From the NCBI GenBank assembly GCA_946699065.1, contig CAMPDV010000084.1:372001-436000 (forward strand): a DNA stretch of 64,000 bases. The letters run 5' to 3'. A program made the translations under genes and the position numbers. Source of the stretch: Loxodes magnus. Its lineage: Eukaryota; Ciliophora; Karyorelictea; Loxodida; Loxodidae. Shown piece by piece: positions 35,135 through 48,202 of the stretch. The notes under the pieces were generated by a model. It saw nothing but the letters and a program-made list of their open reading frames with translations. It was not told the DNA's origin and ran no database searches. Position 1 is the first letter of the stretch, and each line of letters opens with the position of its first letter.

Positions 35135-35602
35135 TTCATTCATATTTAAAAAATTAAAAAAAAGAAAAACACTTAAATAAATTTAAATGCTTTAAAAACA
35201 AGTAAAAGCAAACATTTAAATAAAATTAAAAACCAATTTATATCATTTAAATAAAAAAACTTAATCAAATTAAAAAAGTTTGCTATGAATCAAACTCAAC
35301 TTTATAAATGTATTAGGTAGGCAATTCAAATACTTTATTTTAAAAAAACCTTTAGTTGCAAAGAAATCAAGTTAATATCAAGCTTGAAGGCAAACTAAGG
35401 GTTTTAAAAATCAGATTCATTTGAAGGAAAGTATTGAAGTCAAATAAAAAAATTTACGATATTTTTTAAGGTAAAATTTATAAATTTTAGAAAAAAAGAT
35501 TGGAAAAGGAAATTTTTTTCTTCATAGACATAAAAAGATAGAAATAAAATCTGAGTAAAAGATCAAGTACTTAACTAAAATTGTCAAATTGCCTTTAGTT
35601 TT

Positions 35603-38600
35603 TAACTTAAACTTAAACTAAAATAGTCTGGTGAAATATTTAGATATTAGAATTGCTTCCTCCAATTAAAGATGCTTTAGAATTATTAATAAGTTTTTCG
35701 TCTCCCACTTTCATCTTCATCTTATACTTCAGCTTGATCATCTTAGTTATCAAATTTTCCTTCTATTCTTCCACTTATTCTTTTAGCTCTTCTTATTAAT
35801 CCTTTTCTTTCTCGTTCTCTTCATTTTTTTCTTGATTTTTTACTTCCTATTCCTTTGATTCAGGTCTTTCTTATCAGTCTTCTTCCATTTCGAATATTTA
35901 AAATCTCCTTTTGAACAACTCCCTGAGTAAATTTTTATTTGTAAATCTATGTATTCTATCTTGTTTTTTGGGAATTAGTTGATATAGGTTTAATCATTGG
36001 TTATTAATCTTCTTATATCACCTTATTCAATCTTTGCTATTAGCCATTCTCTTATATCTATGTAACAATTTCAATCCATAATATTTTGGAACTTGTCCAA
36101 TTCTCCGCAGATGCAATGAGGATTCTCGATAAGATAATGTCTGTCTTGAAGATCTTTCCGAAAGTTGTAGCTTTAAGTTCTGAGTTTGTATGTACTAATT
36201 ATTTCTTTTCTTATTATTTATTTAGTTTCGGATAGGTAATTTCTGGGAATTATCGTTAGTTACAAAATTATTCTATAAAAATCTTTGTAGTTGGCATACA
36301 TTTAAGTCTTTACTAAGTTATTTTATAGAATTTATGTTGAATCTAGTTCTTTACATATTTCGTTAAGGTAGTTAAGCTACTTTTATGTACTAATTATTAA
36401 AATCAATTTCATAGTATTCGGATAATCTTGTTAATTAGTCTCTATATTAATATCCTTCCTATCAATTATTCATAAAGAGTGTCCCTAATGTTGATTATGG
36501 AAGGTTAATACTTTCTTATCGTATTTTATAAAAAAATCTAAAAAACCTCAAAGTCATAATATCTTTAAATGGCATTCAGTTAAGATCTATATAACAGGAC
36601 TCATTAAAAGTGTTTTCAGGTGCTTAGAAGGCTTTCCTTGCTATTAATCTCATAATTTAGTCAATTTTATTTAGTGTTCCAGTAGCTCTATTTTAAATTG
36701 CTCAAGGTATTAATTCTCCTCCATATTCAACTTTAGGGAGCGTGAACATCCGGCACAAAGTCTTAAAATGTCAAGGTGTCACATTTTTATACTTTGATAA
36801 TGTATATACTACTTTCTTCATAGCAGACAGATAATTAGATGAAACCCATTTGCAGTGATTAATTAGGTTCTTTTTTTGATGAAGAATTCCTCCTAAATAT
36901 GTTATTTATTACTTCTAAATAATTGGATTGTCTTTTATTTTTCAGTTTAACTTAACTTCTTTTTGATTCATTTTTAAGAATTAAATAGCTTCGCATTTTG
37001 AAGTATTAATATTCAATTAAGTTCATTCGTATACTTTTTATGTTTCATTTATTAAAATCTGAAGTACTTTTCAGATTTTGATAGGAGAATTAAATAATCT
37101 GCTCCATCCTCTACATGCGAAGCTTCTGCCAATAGTATTACATTTGAACCTTATTATGTTACTTTTACTTTCTATATATCTGATTACAATATCATACTAC
37201 AACAAAGCAAGCACTGGAACATGTGAGCTATCTTACATAACTCTATTATTGTATTTTATCTTTCTAGATAAGGTTCCATCTATAAGAAAGGAGGAATTTA
37301 TGTTTTTATAGAAAGATTCAAGGGCATTTATAAGTCCTAAAGGAAGCTTGGCTCTCCTCAGTTAAACGAAAAGCAATCTTCTTTCTATAGTATCAAACAT
37401 TTTCACTACATCTATTAGTGTGACAAGGAGTTTTGTCTTCCCTTTTGCTTATTTGCGATAGGATTCTATTATTTACTATATTGTCCAAATTTTCATAGTA
37501 GTTTATTTCCTTTTCATGAACCCCATCTAGCTTTCATGAATTAAGTTTCTTTTATATATTTAATCATATAACCTTTTAGTTAAAGCTTTATTATATATTT
37601 TTAGTATAGAGTTCATCAAAGAAATAGGTCTCCAATTTTTCCAGTCATCTTTGCTTCCTTTTTTAAATATAGGAATAATGATTGACGTATTAAGTTCTTC
37701 AGGTATTCTGCCTAATCTCAGCATATTATTCAAGAAAGAATGAAGAATTAAAGTAAGATAATAACCTCCATATTTCAATAATTCTCCCTTTATGCCATCT
37801 GGACCAGTTGCTTTTCCATTAGAGATTTATTGAATAATTTCCTAAATTTCTTAAATCGTAAAGAGCTGGAATTCTTGTAAATAGTAAGGTATTTACTCTT
37901 AAATTTCTTTAATATTTCAATAAACTAGATTAAAATTTTTGTTACTATTGTCAAGCTACTATTAGGTAAGATTTTAATGTTTATTAAAAACAAAGTTCTC
38001 TCATGAATCAACGAATTGGTTTTTAATCTCTTAATTAAAGTTCATTTTTTTTCTTATTTTTGGGTCCAGAATCTTTTTCGCTTGTTAAAAGATAATTTTT
38101 GGTTCTTCATTAAGATTCAGAAATTTCTTCTTTACTTTATCTTTTAACCATTTTCATAGATGATATTTATATTTATTTCGAAGTTTATTAGCTGATTTCT
38201 GAAGATTAAGGACTCTTTAATTAATTCTTCCAAAATAAATTTGAGTTTCTTTATACTCTTAGTTAGCTCTTTTCGCATCTATATACTTTCTTGCAAGATC
38301 TTGAAGAAGTTTGTTGTGTTTAGTATCAGGAATAAATGATCCTAGTACTAAATCTGCGTTTTCTTGAATATTTCTGCTAATGAACATGTACTATTCCTCT
38401 AAATTATTTCTATCTATTTGAAAGTAATCATTAAAAGTTTGTATAAATGATTGCTAATATCTTTATCTATCAATTGGATCTTATAAACAATTAATTTTAT
38501 ATTTTCTCTAAATTATTTTATCATCATCATAATATTTTGTATTAAACAAAAAGTTAATTGTAATTGGAATGTGATCAGTTTTTAAGCAGCCATTGTGAAC

Positions 38601-39165
38601 CTAAAAATTTACAAATTAATTATTGTTTAAATGACTACTAATTAAAATATAGTCATTACAGTACAATTTTCCCGTTCCTTTGTGTATGCATGTATTATTA
38701 ATCGTATTATTAACTATTTGAAGATCGTTTTATTGCAAGAATTCTTAAAATCTAGGTGTGTTGTCATAATCGTTTTAAGTATTATTTCCGTAATTTTATA
38801 ATAGAGCATTGAATTCTCCTATCAATATTTGAGGATTATTTGGAAATTATCCAATATATGTATTAATATAATCATAAGCTTAATCTTTAATAAGACTACT
38901 TTTATTATTGTCTGGCATATAGCAAGATGTGATTAATATATTTTCCATTTTGACTGATACAAATCGATTTTAGGTTTCTATATTTACTCTAGATTTAGTA
39001 CTATTGATTTCATCTCTAATAATCAAGCTTACACCTCCTCCTTTATCTGCATTTCTAAAGTATTTAATATCCTTTTATTAGTATAGGATGAAAATCTTAC
39101 TTTTTTCATGTTTCATTAATTGAGAAGATGTCTATGTAATTATTTTCGATAAATTCTTCAATCAT
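35603..39165 (-). mobile_element. LINE1 without the gag-only insertion (copy B)
   Basis: Same LINE as 4977-9391, 3.56 kb, from the first endonuclease residues (ATG 39165, MIEEFIENN) to the 3' end at 35603. The sequence TTCTGGGAATTAT is present once, near 36241-36253, showing the uninterrupted target of the insertion in copy A. The best continuous RT segment is at 37560-37778: NNMLRLGRIPEELNTS, IIIPIFKKGSKDDWKNWRPI and SLMNSILKIYNKALTKRL. Domain A is LIDVVKMFDTI, and GADY stands where YADD is expected. The C-terminal HCICGELDK motif lacks the usual His. The ORF at 37078-37311 on the plus strand is antisense to the RT. Confidence 0.88.
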
Positions 39166-40209
39166 TAACTGTAAGGAAAATATTACTATTTAAGTAAATT
39201 TAATAGAGATACAAATAATTTAAATAGCTATAAAAATTTAATTATTGAAGGCTTAATTAAAAATGAATAAGATATATTTAGTTATTAGATATTAAATTTC
39301 ATATAACCAAACGATATTTTATAGAAAACTTTAAAGAAAATAAAGTGTAATTATTAATATAATTTAATAAGATATGCTAAAATAAAAAGACACTTCATAT
39401 TTAATTATGGTATTCTTTTTAATAAGTTATAATTTACTAATAAATAAAAAATTAAAAAATATTTCTAAGTAAAAACTCTATAAGAAATATAAAATAAAAA
39501 TTATTGCAATATTCTTAAAGATTAATAAATATCTTAAAAAGGCAAAACTCTAAGTTTATAAACAGCTATTCTATTTTAGTTAATTTTAGCAAAAAAGTTT
39601 CATATAATTTTTAAATTAAATTAATTTTAATTAATTTTAGAAAATCATTTGCTTAGACTATAGATTTATAATATTTATATCTATATCTATAAAAAGTCTA
39701 AAAATATGCTTTAGTAATTTTGTATTAAATTTCTGCCTTTGCTAGCTTAATTTTTAATAAATGGAATAACCCTGAATAAGCTGCTTTTTTGACTAGTTTA
39801 AAAAATAATTATCTGATATTAGTTTTTTGGTATAAAATATAAATAAAAATCTAATTAATAAAACAAAAGGTATTTTATTATCATCTAAATAAATATTTTC
39901 AATTAATTTAATTTTGGAACTTTATACTTATATGTATGTATTATCAAAGATTTAGTTGATTCAGAGTAGATCTAATAAAAATAGTAAAGGCTTAAACAAT
40001 AATCCATATCTAAATTATTTTATACTATTTAAGTTTAAAAATGAAGAAAACAAAAGAAAATTTGAATAAATTATATTAATTATATCTACTTATAGAAGCT
40101 AAATTTATATCTTTTTATTATATTTATATTGAGTTAATTTTAATTTATGCATTTAAAGTAAAACTATCTGAAAATTAATTTTATTAATTAAAATTTTATA
40201 AAAACGTTT
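39166..40209. other. AT-rich stretch between LINE1 and LINE2 (copy B), no gene seen
   Basis: Counterpart of 9392-10436 with small indels. Nothing recognised. Confidence 0.4.
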
Positions 40210-40282
40210 TGATAAAATTCGAACAACAACTCTCATCTTAGAAGAGTGATACCTAACTTTTTATAACAAATTTTTAAGATGT
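40210..40282 (-). tRNA. Degenerate tRNA-Arg(UCU)-like sequence (copy B)
   Basis: Copy of 10437-10510 with the same anticodon loop CTTCTAA and T-loop-like GTTCGAAT, and one fewer T in the acceptor-side T run. Not expected to be functional. Confidence 0.35.
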
Positions 40283-40299
40283 ATATCTCAGAGTGCTTA

Positions 40300-42995
40300 A
40301 TTTTGAAGTGTATTTTTTATGAGTAATATTAGAACTTATAGAAAAAGATTCTAAATTTGTATATAGAAACAATTTCTCTTAACATAAATTTATTTAATTC
40401 AGTAAAAAATTAGAAATTATCTATTTCATTATCAATATCTTCGAAGTAAAAATGTGCAGTTTAGATTGATCTCATTTTGCTTGTGTGATCTTAAAAGAAC
40501 TTTCCTTTTATTTTATCTTAAACTTTATTTAAGAATTTCTTACTTTCTTCAATATTCCAATAATTTATTTCAAAATATTAGGTTAGTTTCTCCAAGTTTT
40601 TAAAATTTTTCAAATTAGCAATCTTCGTTTTATTAAATAGAAAAGCAATATCAAAGTCAGAATTTGTTTATGTTTCTTATTTTAATTTTAAATAAAATTA
40701 TAAGCACCTCATAGTTATGTAATATTCAAATGATAGTCATTTCAAGTCTATGAAGCATAATTCGTTAAATGGATAGTTTGAACTTTGAAGTGCCCACCTT
40801 ATCATTTTTCTTTAACTAGCATGTATAATTTTATTTTGCAAAATGCCCCGTAGAATGCTCGTGCAATAACTTCTGAATCGTCTTCTGCTTAAGAGAATTA
40901 AAAAAAATTGAAAAATCTATTAAAAGTTTTAATGAGTTTCCAAATACCTGATAATAATATCATAAAAATAATAGCTAGAACTATGTCATGTGAGCTTCCT
41001 TGCAATAATCCTTTACTATATTATAAATTTCTTGAAATTGCATAATCTAAAACAAGACTAATATCTAGATTATGATAAAATTATACAAATACAAAATTAA
41101 GTGTTTAGCGTTCTTGGAAGTATTTCAACCTCTTTCCCGCCAGCCTCTAGAATGCTCTATAGGCTTAATATAAAAGTCTGAAAATCTCTACAACTTTTCT
41201 CCTTGCCATGCATATTGTCCTTTAATTCTTCTTTCACCTAGATGCTAGATGTCTTTTTTCTTGTAATTTCCTCAAATTTGTTAAAGTATAATCTTTCTCT
41301 TTCTCTTGATAGCTTAATTATTATTGCTTCTTCCTTTTGTTCTCCAACTACTTCTAATAGTTTCAATATTCTTACTTTAAATTGAGAAATTTCTAGCATC
41401 TTTTCCACAGATGCTTTTGAGAGTCACAATAATAACATCTTTTTGCTTGTCGTTTAGGTTTAAATCTCGAGTTATTTTCACCTTCAATTATCATTGTATC
41501 ATTCCTTTATTCTTTCAATTCCATTTAAAACTGCAATTTGTACTGATTTCCTTCTATTTTTTCTAATTTTCTGATCAATTCTTTCTGTTTCTAATGTTAG
41601 TTTTGAGATTAACTGCTCTAGTCTTGTGATATATTTAAAAATGTGTTAAGGTCTCTTTCTTAGGTCATGAGTCTCGATTCTATTTCCTCTGCAAGTTCAA
41701 GTTTTTCCATTAACTTCTTATTGTATTTTCTCAATTTTTGACCTCTTTCTAGAGGTCTAGCACCACTTTAATCAGCTAATCATAGCTTATTTACTATTAT
41801 GTGGTGAGATTCGAGACTTCCGAGCGCATAATATTATTAGCCTATTTCCTAGGATTTTCTTCAGATGTGGGAGATTCATCCTGATTGGAAACCTTTTTGT
41901 TACCCTTTTCCTGATCCTATCCTTTCTAGAATGTCGTTAAATCCTAATTTTTAGGAGACGTGAAGAATCCTGGTTTGAATCCTGACATCTTTTATTAATA
42001 TTTTTATGATAAAATGATTAAAAACATTTTATTAGGACAAGAGGTAGTTTTATTCTACATAAGTGCTAAACAATAATCTTCATAATTGTGCCAAACATTT
42101 TTTCAGCATCTATAATGGTTGTAAGTAGATGCTTTGATTTTCACCCCTTTCTATGCAAATCAATAATTGATTATAAATTCGAATAAAATGCATTGTTTGC
42201 CTACTCTTTAAAAATCCTTATTATGAGAGATGTATAATTATATCATAGTAAATATAACCATAGAGCCTTTAGTTCAAATTTTTATCATGTATTTCATAAG
42301 CTCAATAGGTCTTCAATTCCTCCAATTATTTTTATTTCCTTTTTTGTAAATTGTAATAATTCCTATTTGTTTTAGTTAATCAGGGATGGTTTACTTTCTC
42401 AACATGTTATTAATGAACCTTTATATCGCAAAATGTTATTTCGTATTAGCATATTTAATGTAATTTTGTAAGATAAAATTTTTAAACTTCTCATAAAACT
42501 TGCGAGATATTTTGCGCTTTTAATTCTTAAATTCACTTAAATCAGATGTTATTGTTTTGAAATTGGTCTTATTCTGATTTTATTTCAAGATTACTATTAT
42601 TTTCAGATTTTTTATTACCAAGAATAAAAAATCTAATCTATAATTTATTTCTTTAATTTCTTATTTAAAGCCTTATTTTCTAAATCTATGTTTCATAATT
42701 TCTTTTACATAGAGATAAATTATTCTATTTTGTTGAGTTATAAATTGAATGCTTTTATAACAAATAATAGACTAGCACAATTATATAAAAATCAAATTTA
42801 AATTTGAATATTTTTTATATATCTATTGAAACTTAATTTTTCTTATTTCATCTAGATTTAATTTTATTAATCTTCTAGCAAATATAGATGAAAGAGCAAT
42901 TTTAGTTGGAAGAAATTGCATCTTACACTCATGAAGTTGACATACTATTCAAATAATGCTTTTCTCTTAATTTTAGAAATAATTAAAATAAAAAT
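40300..42995 (-). pseudogene. LINE2 reverse-transcriptase relic (copy B)
   Basis: Counterpart of 10530-13605, with YKKGNKNNWRNWRPI near 42330, the DAEKMFGTI region near 42090 and GVLQGSS-like sequence near 41000. It lacks the 384 bp that in copy A encode the KINVCLNF...VYLGYSF region. The A-copy deletion ends are the near-identical 12-mers TTTTAAGGAGTT and TTTTAATGAGTT, so copy B lost the segment by short-repeat recombination. Interrupted by the gag-only element 41082-42015. Confidence 0.72.
41082..42015 (-). mobile_element. Gag-only non-LTR element inserted in LINE2 (copy B)
   Basis: Counterpart of 11693-12626, 934 bp, flanked by TTATGATAAAAT at 41070-41081 and 42004-42015. The CCHC knuckle is preserved. 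A few substitutions separate it from copy A. Confidence 0.82.
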
Positions 42996-43001
42996 ATTTT
43001 T

Positions 43002-44186
43002 TCATTTAGTCTATTTACTTGTTTTCCCATAATCTTTTCTTTCGATTTCTTTCTTCTCTTCTTCTCCGAATAATCTTACTAAAACGCCATAAGGAACAAT
43101 TAGTCCTCTTCTACTTGAATACCATTCTATCTCATCTTTTGGAATTATAGTATAATCGTCAAATATTTCCTTCACTCCTCCTTCTGTTTCTTATTAATTT
43201 TCATAACTTTTAGGTCGTATCTTTATAGCTATTGCTACCTAAGCATATGTTAAGTTTTCTTTAGCAAAAGTTGTTTTTTATATTCTGCTATACCATGGAT
43301 GAGAGGCATAACATATATGAGGTGAAACGAATCACTTTCCCCACTCTTCTCTTGATGAATTTGTACCAATTCTTACTCCTTAATTAGTGATATCTCCGTG
43401 TATGAGTAAATCTTTATGTGATATAATAGATTTAGCAGCTTCAGGATTAGTTCCATGGAAAACATTAGGCCAATTTTCCCAGATATTATTTAACTAAGCA
43501 AAAACATATGGAACTTTTAATCCGAACCTTACTCATCCTCTAGGAATAATATAAGTTTCTCCACCTACAACTTGGGAGTTAATTCATTATGTAGGAAAGC
43601 AAGTAGGACAGTAGCATCTATCACCTGAGGAATCGAAAAAATTGAAATCAAAATCTTTATTTTAAAGGAATTTTAAGCATTCGTTTGCATATGAACATTT
43701 ATAGCTTTCGATTGGCTTTTAAAATAATTCATAAGAGATTTATTCTTTAATAGTTAGATTCTAATTAGTTAATACCCCCTTTGTTTCATCGTATAAAAGA
43801 GGATTTATTTTAATTAAAAATCCATAAATATATTAGTTTCCTCTTCTATTTGTTATGTAAACACCTTTAGATTATTCAACTAATCCTTCATTTTCAATTA
43901 AAATAGAAAGGTTAAATCCTTATCTGAGATTTCTGTAAAACTAAACATAGGACTCTTCACAAGAATTTACTTGAGTGACACCTTGAAATGATACATCTCC
44001 ATTATGAAGTACATATTTTGTTTTCAGATAAGTTATAATCTCTGAAATATCGTTGGATTAGTAAAAAACTCTAGCTTTGTTCTTTATTTTAAAAGAGGAA
44101 TCTGGTGGAAAATAAAACCATAGAAAACTATGCTATACCAATATTACTTTGCATTATAATATCATTAACTCATCGAACCCTAACAT
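43002..44186 (-). CDS. HGT-motif (PARP/ART-like) Cys-rich protein, minus copy B
   Basis: An open gene of about 394 residues from ATG 44186 to TGA 43002-43004. The N-terminal half is MLGFDELMILQCKVILVQ, YLKTKYVLHNGDVSFQGV, then TNRRGNQYIYGFLIKINP. With five C (not six) near 43769 the frame continues through ESYKCSYANEC and GDRCYCPTC, RGWVRFGLKV, WENWPNVFHGTNPEAAKS, FVSPHICYAS and PKDEIEWYSSRRG. Compared with its divergent partner (47021-48202) the N-terminal half is only moderately similar, whereas the Cys-rich and HGT part is nearly identical in DNA. It keeps ENWPN where the other three copies read EEWQN, which suggests the copy A minus gene was overwritten by its plus partner. Function inferred only by motif. 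Confidence 0.65.
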
Positions 44187-46213
44187 TTCTAAGGTTTTGA
44201 TACTATTTTATAGAAGTGAAGAGCTTTATTCTAAAATAGATATACTTACTTTCTTGCTTTAAGAAAAAGAAATCTTAAGAGCTTTTCGTGGTTGAAACCA
44301 TTCTTTTATTATAACTAGAAGCTTTTTCTTTATAAAGCTTTGAATATCCCTTATTAGAAATTTTATATCATAATTTTAAGAAAAATGGACAGATTGTAAA
44401 ATTATATCAGATATTAAAGAAAAAAATGCTATTTAAAAGGATAAATATCTATTAATTAAGTTTAATTGGAATTAAGAGAGATAAAGATGGTCTAACCTTA
44501 TTAGAAATTTTTTTGATTAAATTCGAATATTCCAATACAATATTTTCTTAGTTTATATGAAGCTGCATATCTTTATATAAATGTAAAAAAGGTTAAAATT
44601 AGAGTTTTAGATAATAAATATTTGTTTTGTAATAGAAATTAAATCTAAGGATAACTTGGGGAAATTTAATTATAATATAATAACTAAAATTTATTTTCTA
44701 GGCAGCAGAAAATTAAACTAATATAATAATTTTTATAATCAAAATTGATTGTTTTTCTTTAATCAGAAGTACTATTATTTCATAATTTAGATAAATATAA
44801 CTTACCTACTTTTCAAAGCTAAATTAAAAAGTATACAGTTAACTTCTAATACAGTCCTTAACTTTTTTTAAAATCTAAAATCATTAAATAAATAAACTGT
44901 AATCTAAATAATTGCAGCTAGAGCTACATATATTGAATAATCATTCAAAAACTTTATAATAATTATGTAGAAAATGTTTTTGCTTAATTACTTTCAATAA
45001 ACAACACATTTTAATTTTTTAAAATTTGGTCTTTTTTATTTTATTATGATTTTAAATATTTAGTTCTTTATGTTTTTCATATTAATATTCTTAAATTAAT
45101 GTTTAAAAAATTTATTAAAATTAAGCCTTTGAATATTATATCTCTAATTAGAGGTTTTATATTTAAAATTACTAAGATTTTATATATTTCCTCACTCTCT
45201 TTTTAAATAAAATCAAGCTTTTTAGTATAAAATTTATTTAAAGCTTTTAATAAGTCACTTATCCCTATACTTTTCGATTTAAATCAAATATGCAAAATTT
45301 ATTAAATTATTATTGTTCTGTATTTTACCTATTTCGTGCTTTTAAAGAATTCAAACATTGGAAACATTTTATAGCTCTATTTTTTAATTATTTGAATATG
45401 CTTAAAAATAAATTTCACTTAAATACTTTAGTTATACTTCTATATTATAACCTCCTATATATTAATTAATAATGCTATAATTTAGGCTATTTATTATTGT
45501 ATCTTATAAGGGAAATTTAATTCAGTTATCATATTCAATATAGGTTTGGTATTTAGTTAAAAGTAAAATTTTAATGGTAGATGTTTCTATTTCATATATA
45601 GTAATTCATAACTATTACTCTAATTTAGATGGTATATGCACAAATATTTTTAACAATAAATAAACTAAACTATTTTTGAAGAATACATTATGAAGTTTGT
45701 ATAACTTGTTAAATCTTTAACCCTTCTTTATCATAAATTTTGATTATTATTAAGAACTAAACATTTTATATAAGCAGCTTCTTATTGTTAAATCATATTT
45801 ACTATTTAAATTTTTAGGTTAGGAGTGCATTAATCTCACTTTCAAGCTTTTTTAATATAAAATCTCTTATATTTTAGATCATTTAATCTGGAATAATTTC
45901 TATTAGCAAACACCTTAAATTTTTACTTTTCAGCAGTAAAATTTCTAATGATTTTGGCTTTGATCGGATAATTAAAGATTGAAAGTAAAAAGTGTATTTA
46001 TACGTTCAAACTGAAGTAACTATAAAGGTATAAAATTAATATTCTTTGATTCTGATAGCATTTAGTTTAGTTAATTCATCTTTTCTTTGTTAATAAGCAT
46101 TAAGATAAACTTTACATACATTCCATTTCTCAAATCTTTGGAATAAAAATTCTCTTAACTACTGTTTTTATAACCAATATAACCATAAAAATAGTAGTTA
46201 AATATAAAATATC
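44187..46213. other. Intergenic region between divergent HGT genes (copy B), nothing recognised
   Basis: Counterpart of 14798-16830. AT-rich with no recognised gene; presumably contains the minus gene's promoter. Confidence 0.4.
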
Positions 46214-46388
46214 ATGGAAAAACCAGAGTATTATGATTATTCTCATGCTAAGTGAAAAGTGAAGGATGCTATATTTGAAGATATAGAAATAAAACTTTTT
46301 GCAGTCAAAACTAACTAAACTAAAAGAAAAGTAATATGCTAGTATTTAAGAAAGAAGTAAGCTTAAAGTTAGTTATTCCATAACAAAT
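46214..46388 (+). CDS. Possible small gene or 5' exon, unknown (copy B)
   Basis: Copy of 16831-17005: MEKPEYYDYSHAKWKVKDAI and following charged residues are preserved, with one change near 46336. Evidence remains compositional. Confidence 0.3.
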
Positions 46389-46612
46389 TTACAATTTAAA
46401 TAAATAAGATTGTAGTTATAATAAGCAGAATCTAGCTTTTAAGGAAGCTTTATAATAATTTTTGGCTTTCTATATTAAAAAAATAAATTTTTTCAAAATT
46501 CAAATACTTTATATCAAACTTTAGCTTATAAGTTAATCTAAAATTTTAAAAATTGCAAAATATATCCCATTTTTCTTAGATCAAAATCAATTCATTTAAG
46601 AAAAAAAGCTAA

Positions 46613-46777
46613 TAAAAGCTAATAAAATCTAATAAAAACTAATAAAAGCTAATCAAAAGCTAATAAAAAGCTAATAAAAACTAATAAAAGCTAATAAAAG
46701 CTAATAAAAGCTAATCAAATCTAATAAAAGCTAATCAAAACTAATAAAAATCTAATAAAAGCTAATAAAAGCTAATT
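46613..46777 (+). repeat. 10-bp minisatellite AAAAGCTAAT, about 16 units (copy B)
   Basis: Same array as 17221-17302 but about twice as long, with 10- and 11-bp variants (AATCAAAAGCT, AAAAATCTAAT). The array lies upstream of the plus HGT gene. Confidence 0.95.
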
Positions 46778-47020
46778 ATATTGAAATAAATCTTTGATTC
46801 AATATAAAATTAATGTTATACTTTATATTTTCCTTTATTAGAATGTCATATACAATTCTAATAAATGATTATACAATTATTATAAAAGCTAATCCAAGAA
46901 GGTTGTTATAAATGTACAAGTCGCAAGTGTATTAGGATTTCTTTTTCCTATAAAGCGGTAAGATTACTTATTATAGGAGTAAGCAATTCTTTGCATTCAA
47001 ATGCTTTGAAAACTATGGAA

Positions 47021-48202
47021 ATGTTGAGGTTTCCTGATAAATTGATTTAGGCGTGTTTAGTGTAAGTAATCAATTATGAATCAAGCTCCTGGTTATGAAT
47101 AGTTCTTCCTAAAGATTCTGCGTATAAATAGAATGCTAGAATATGCGCTTTTTACGCCAGCTAAAATATTGAGGATATAATAAAAATCCTAAAAACAAAG
47201 CATGTTTTGCATAAAGGTGATGTACTGTTTGATGATTCTATTTGGAGTAACTCTTGCAGTGATTCTTATGTATAATTTAGTGGAAAAAAGTAGCCTGGAA
47301 TTAATCTTTAAGTTTCAGTAGAAAAAGAAAGCTTAACTGTATAATATGGAGACATTTATGAGACAAATAGAAGAGGAATTTAATAAATACTTAAGATAGG
47401 AATAAAAATAACTCCTTCATAATATAATGAAACATATGATTATAATAAACTCCAAGTAAATATTAAAAGCAGCACTACCTAAGTATAATATTTACCAATA
47501 AAATGCCAATATAACTGCTCTTATGCTAAATAGTGCAAATAATTATTAGAATTTAAAAATTTTGATTTTGACTTTTTCGATTCCTCAGGTGATAGATGTT
47601 ATTGTTCTACTTGCTTTCCTACATAATGAATTAACTCCCAAGTTGTAGGTGGAGAAACTTACATTATTCCTAGAGGATGAGTAAGGTTCGGATTAAAAGT
47701 TCCATATGTTTTTGCTTAGTTAAATAATATCTGGGAAGAATGGTAAAATGTTTTCCATGGAACTAATCCTGAAGCTGCTAAATCTATTATATCACATAAA
47801 GATTTACTCATACACGGAGATATCACTAATTAAGGAGTAAGAATTGGTACAAATTCATCAAGAGAAGAGTGGGGAAAGTGATTCGTTTCACCTCATATAT
47901 GTTATGCCTCTCATCCATGGTATAGCAGAATATAAAACACACTTTTTTTAAATAAAGGCTGTAAATATGCTTAGATAGCAATAGCTATAAAGATACGACC
48001 AAGAAGCTTTAAAAAATAGAAAGAAACAGAAGGAGGAGTGAAGGAAATATTTGACGATTATACTATAATTCCAAAAGATGAGATAGAATGGTATTCCGAT
48101 AAAAGAGGCTCTCTTGTTCCTTATGGTGTTTTAGTAAGATTGTTCGGAGAAGAAGAGAAGAAAGAAATCGAAAGAAAAGATTATGAAAGGAAATTCAAGT
48201 GA
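47021..48202 (+). CDS. HGT-motif (PARP/ART-like) Cys-rich protein, plus copy B
   Basis: Open gene of 393 residues, ATG 47021 to TGA 48200-48202, the same length as the plus copy in A. Motifs as for 17546-18727. It differs from the other copies after AIAIKIRP, reading RSFKKQKETEGG where both A genes read KSYEKQQETEGG and the B minus gene reads KSYENQQETEGG. So the plus gene of copy A has the minus-type patch, again pointing to exchange between the arms. It and the B minus gene are the best-preserved members of the family here. Confidence 0.65.

Larger units (their letters stand above)
32174..35602 (+). repeat. Tandem duplication unit 2 (3429 bp) in copy B
   Basis: Second unit of the tandem duplication, nearly identical to 28593-32021, and continuing directly into LINE1 exactly as copy A does. 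Its left junction follows the 152-bp spacer ending GATTTGATGATT. Confidence 0.93.
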
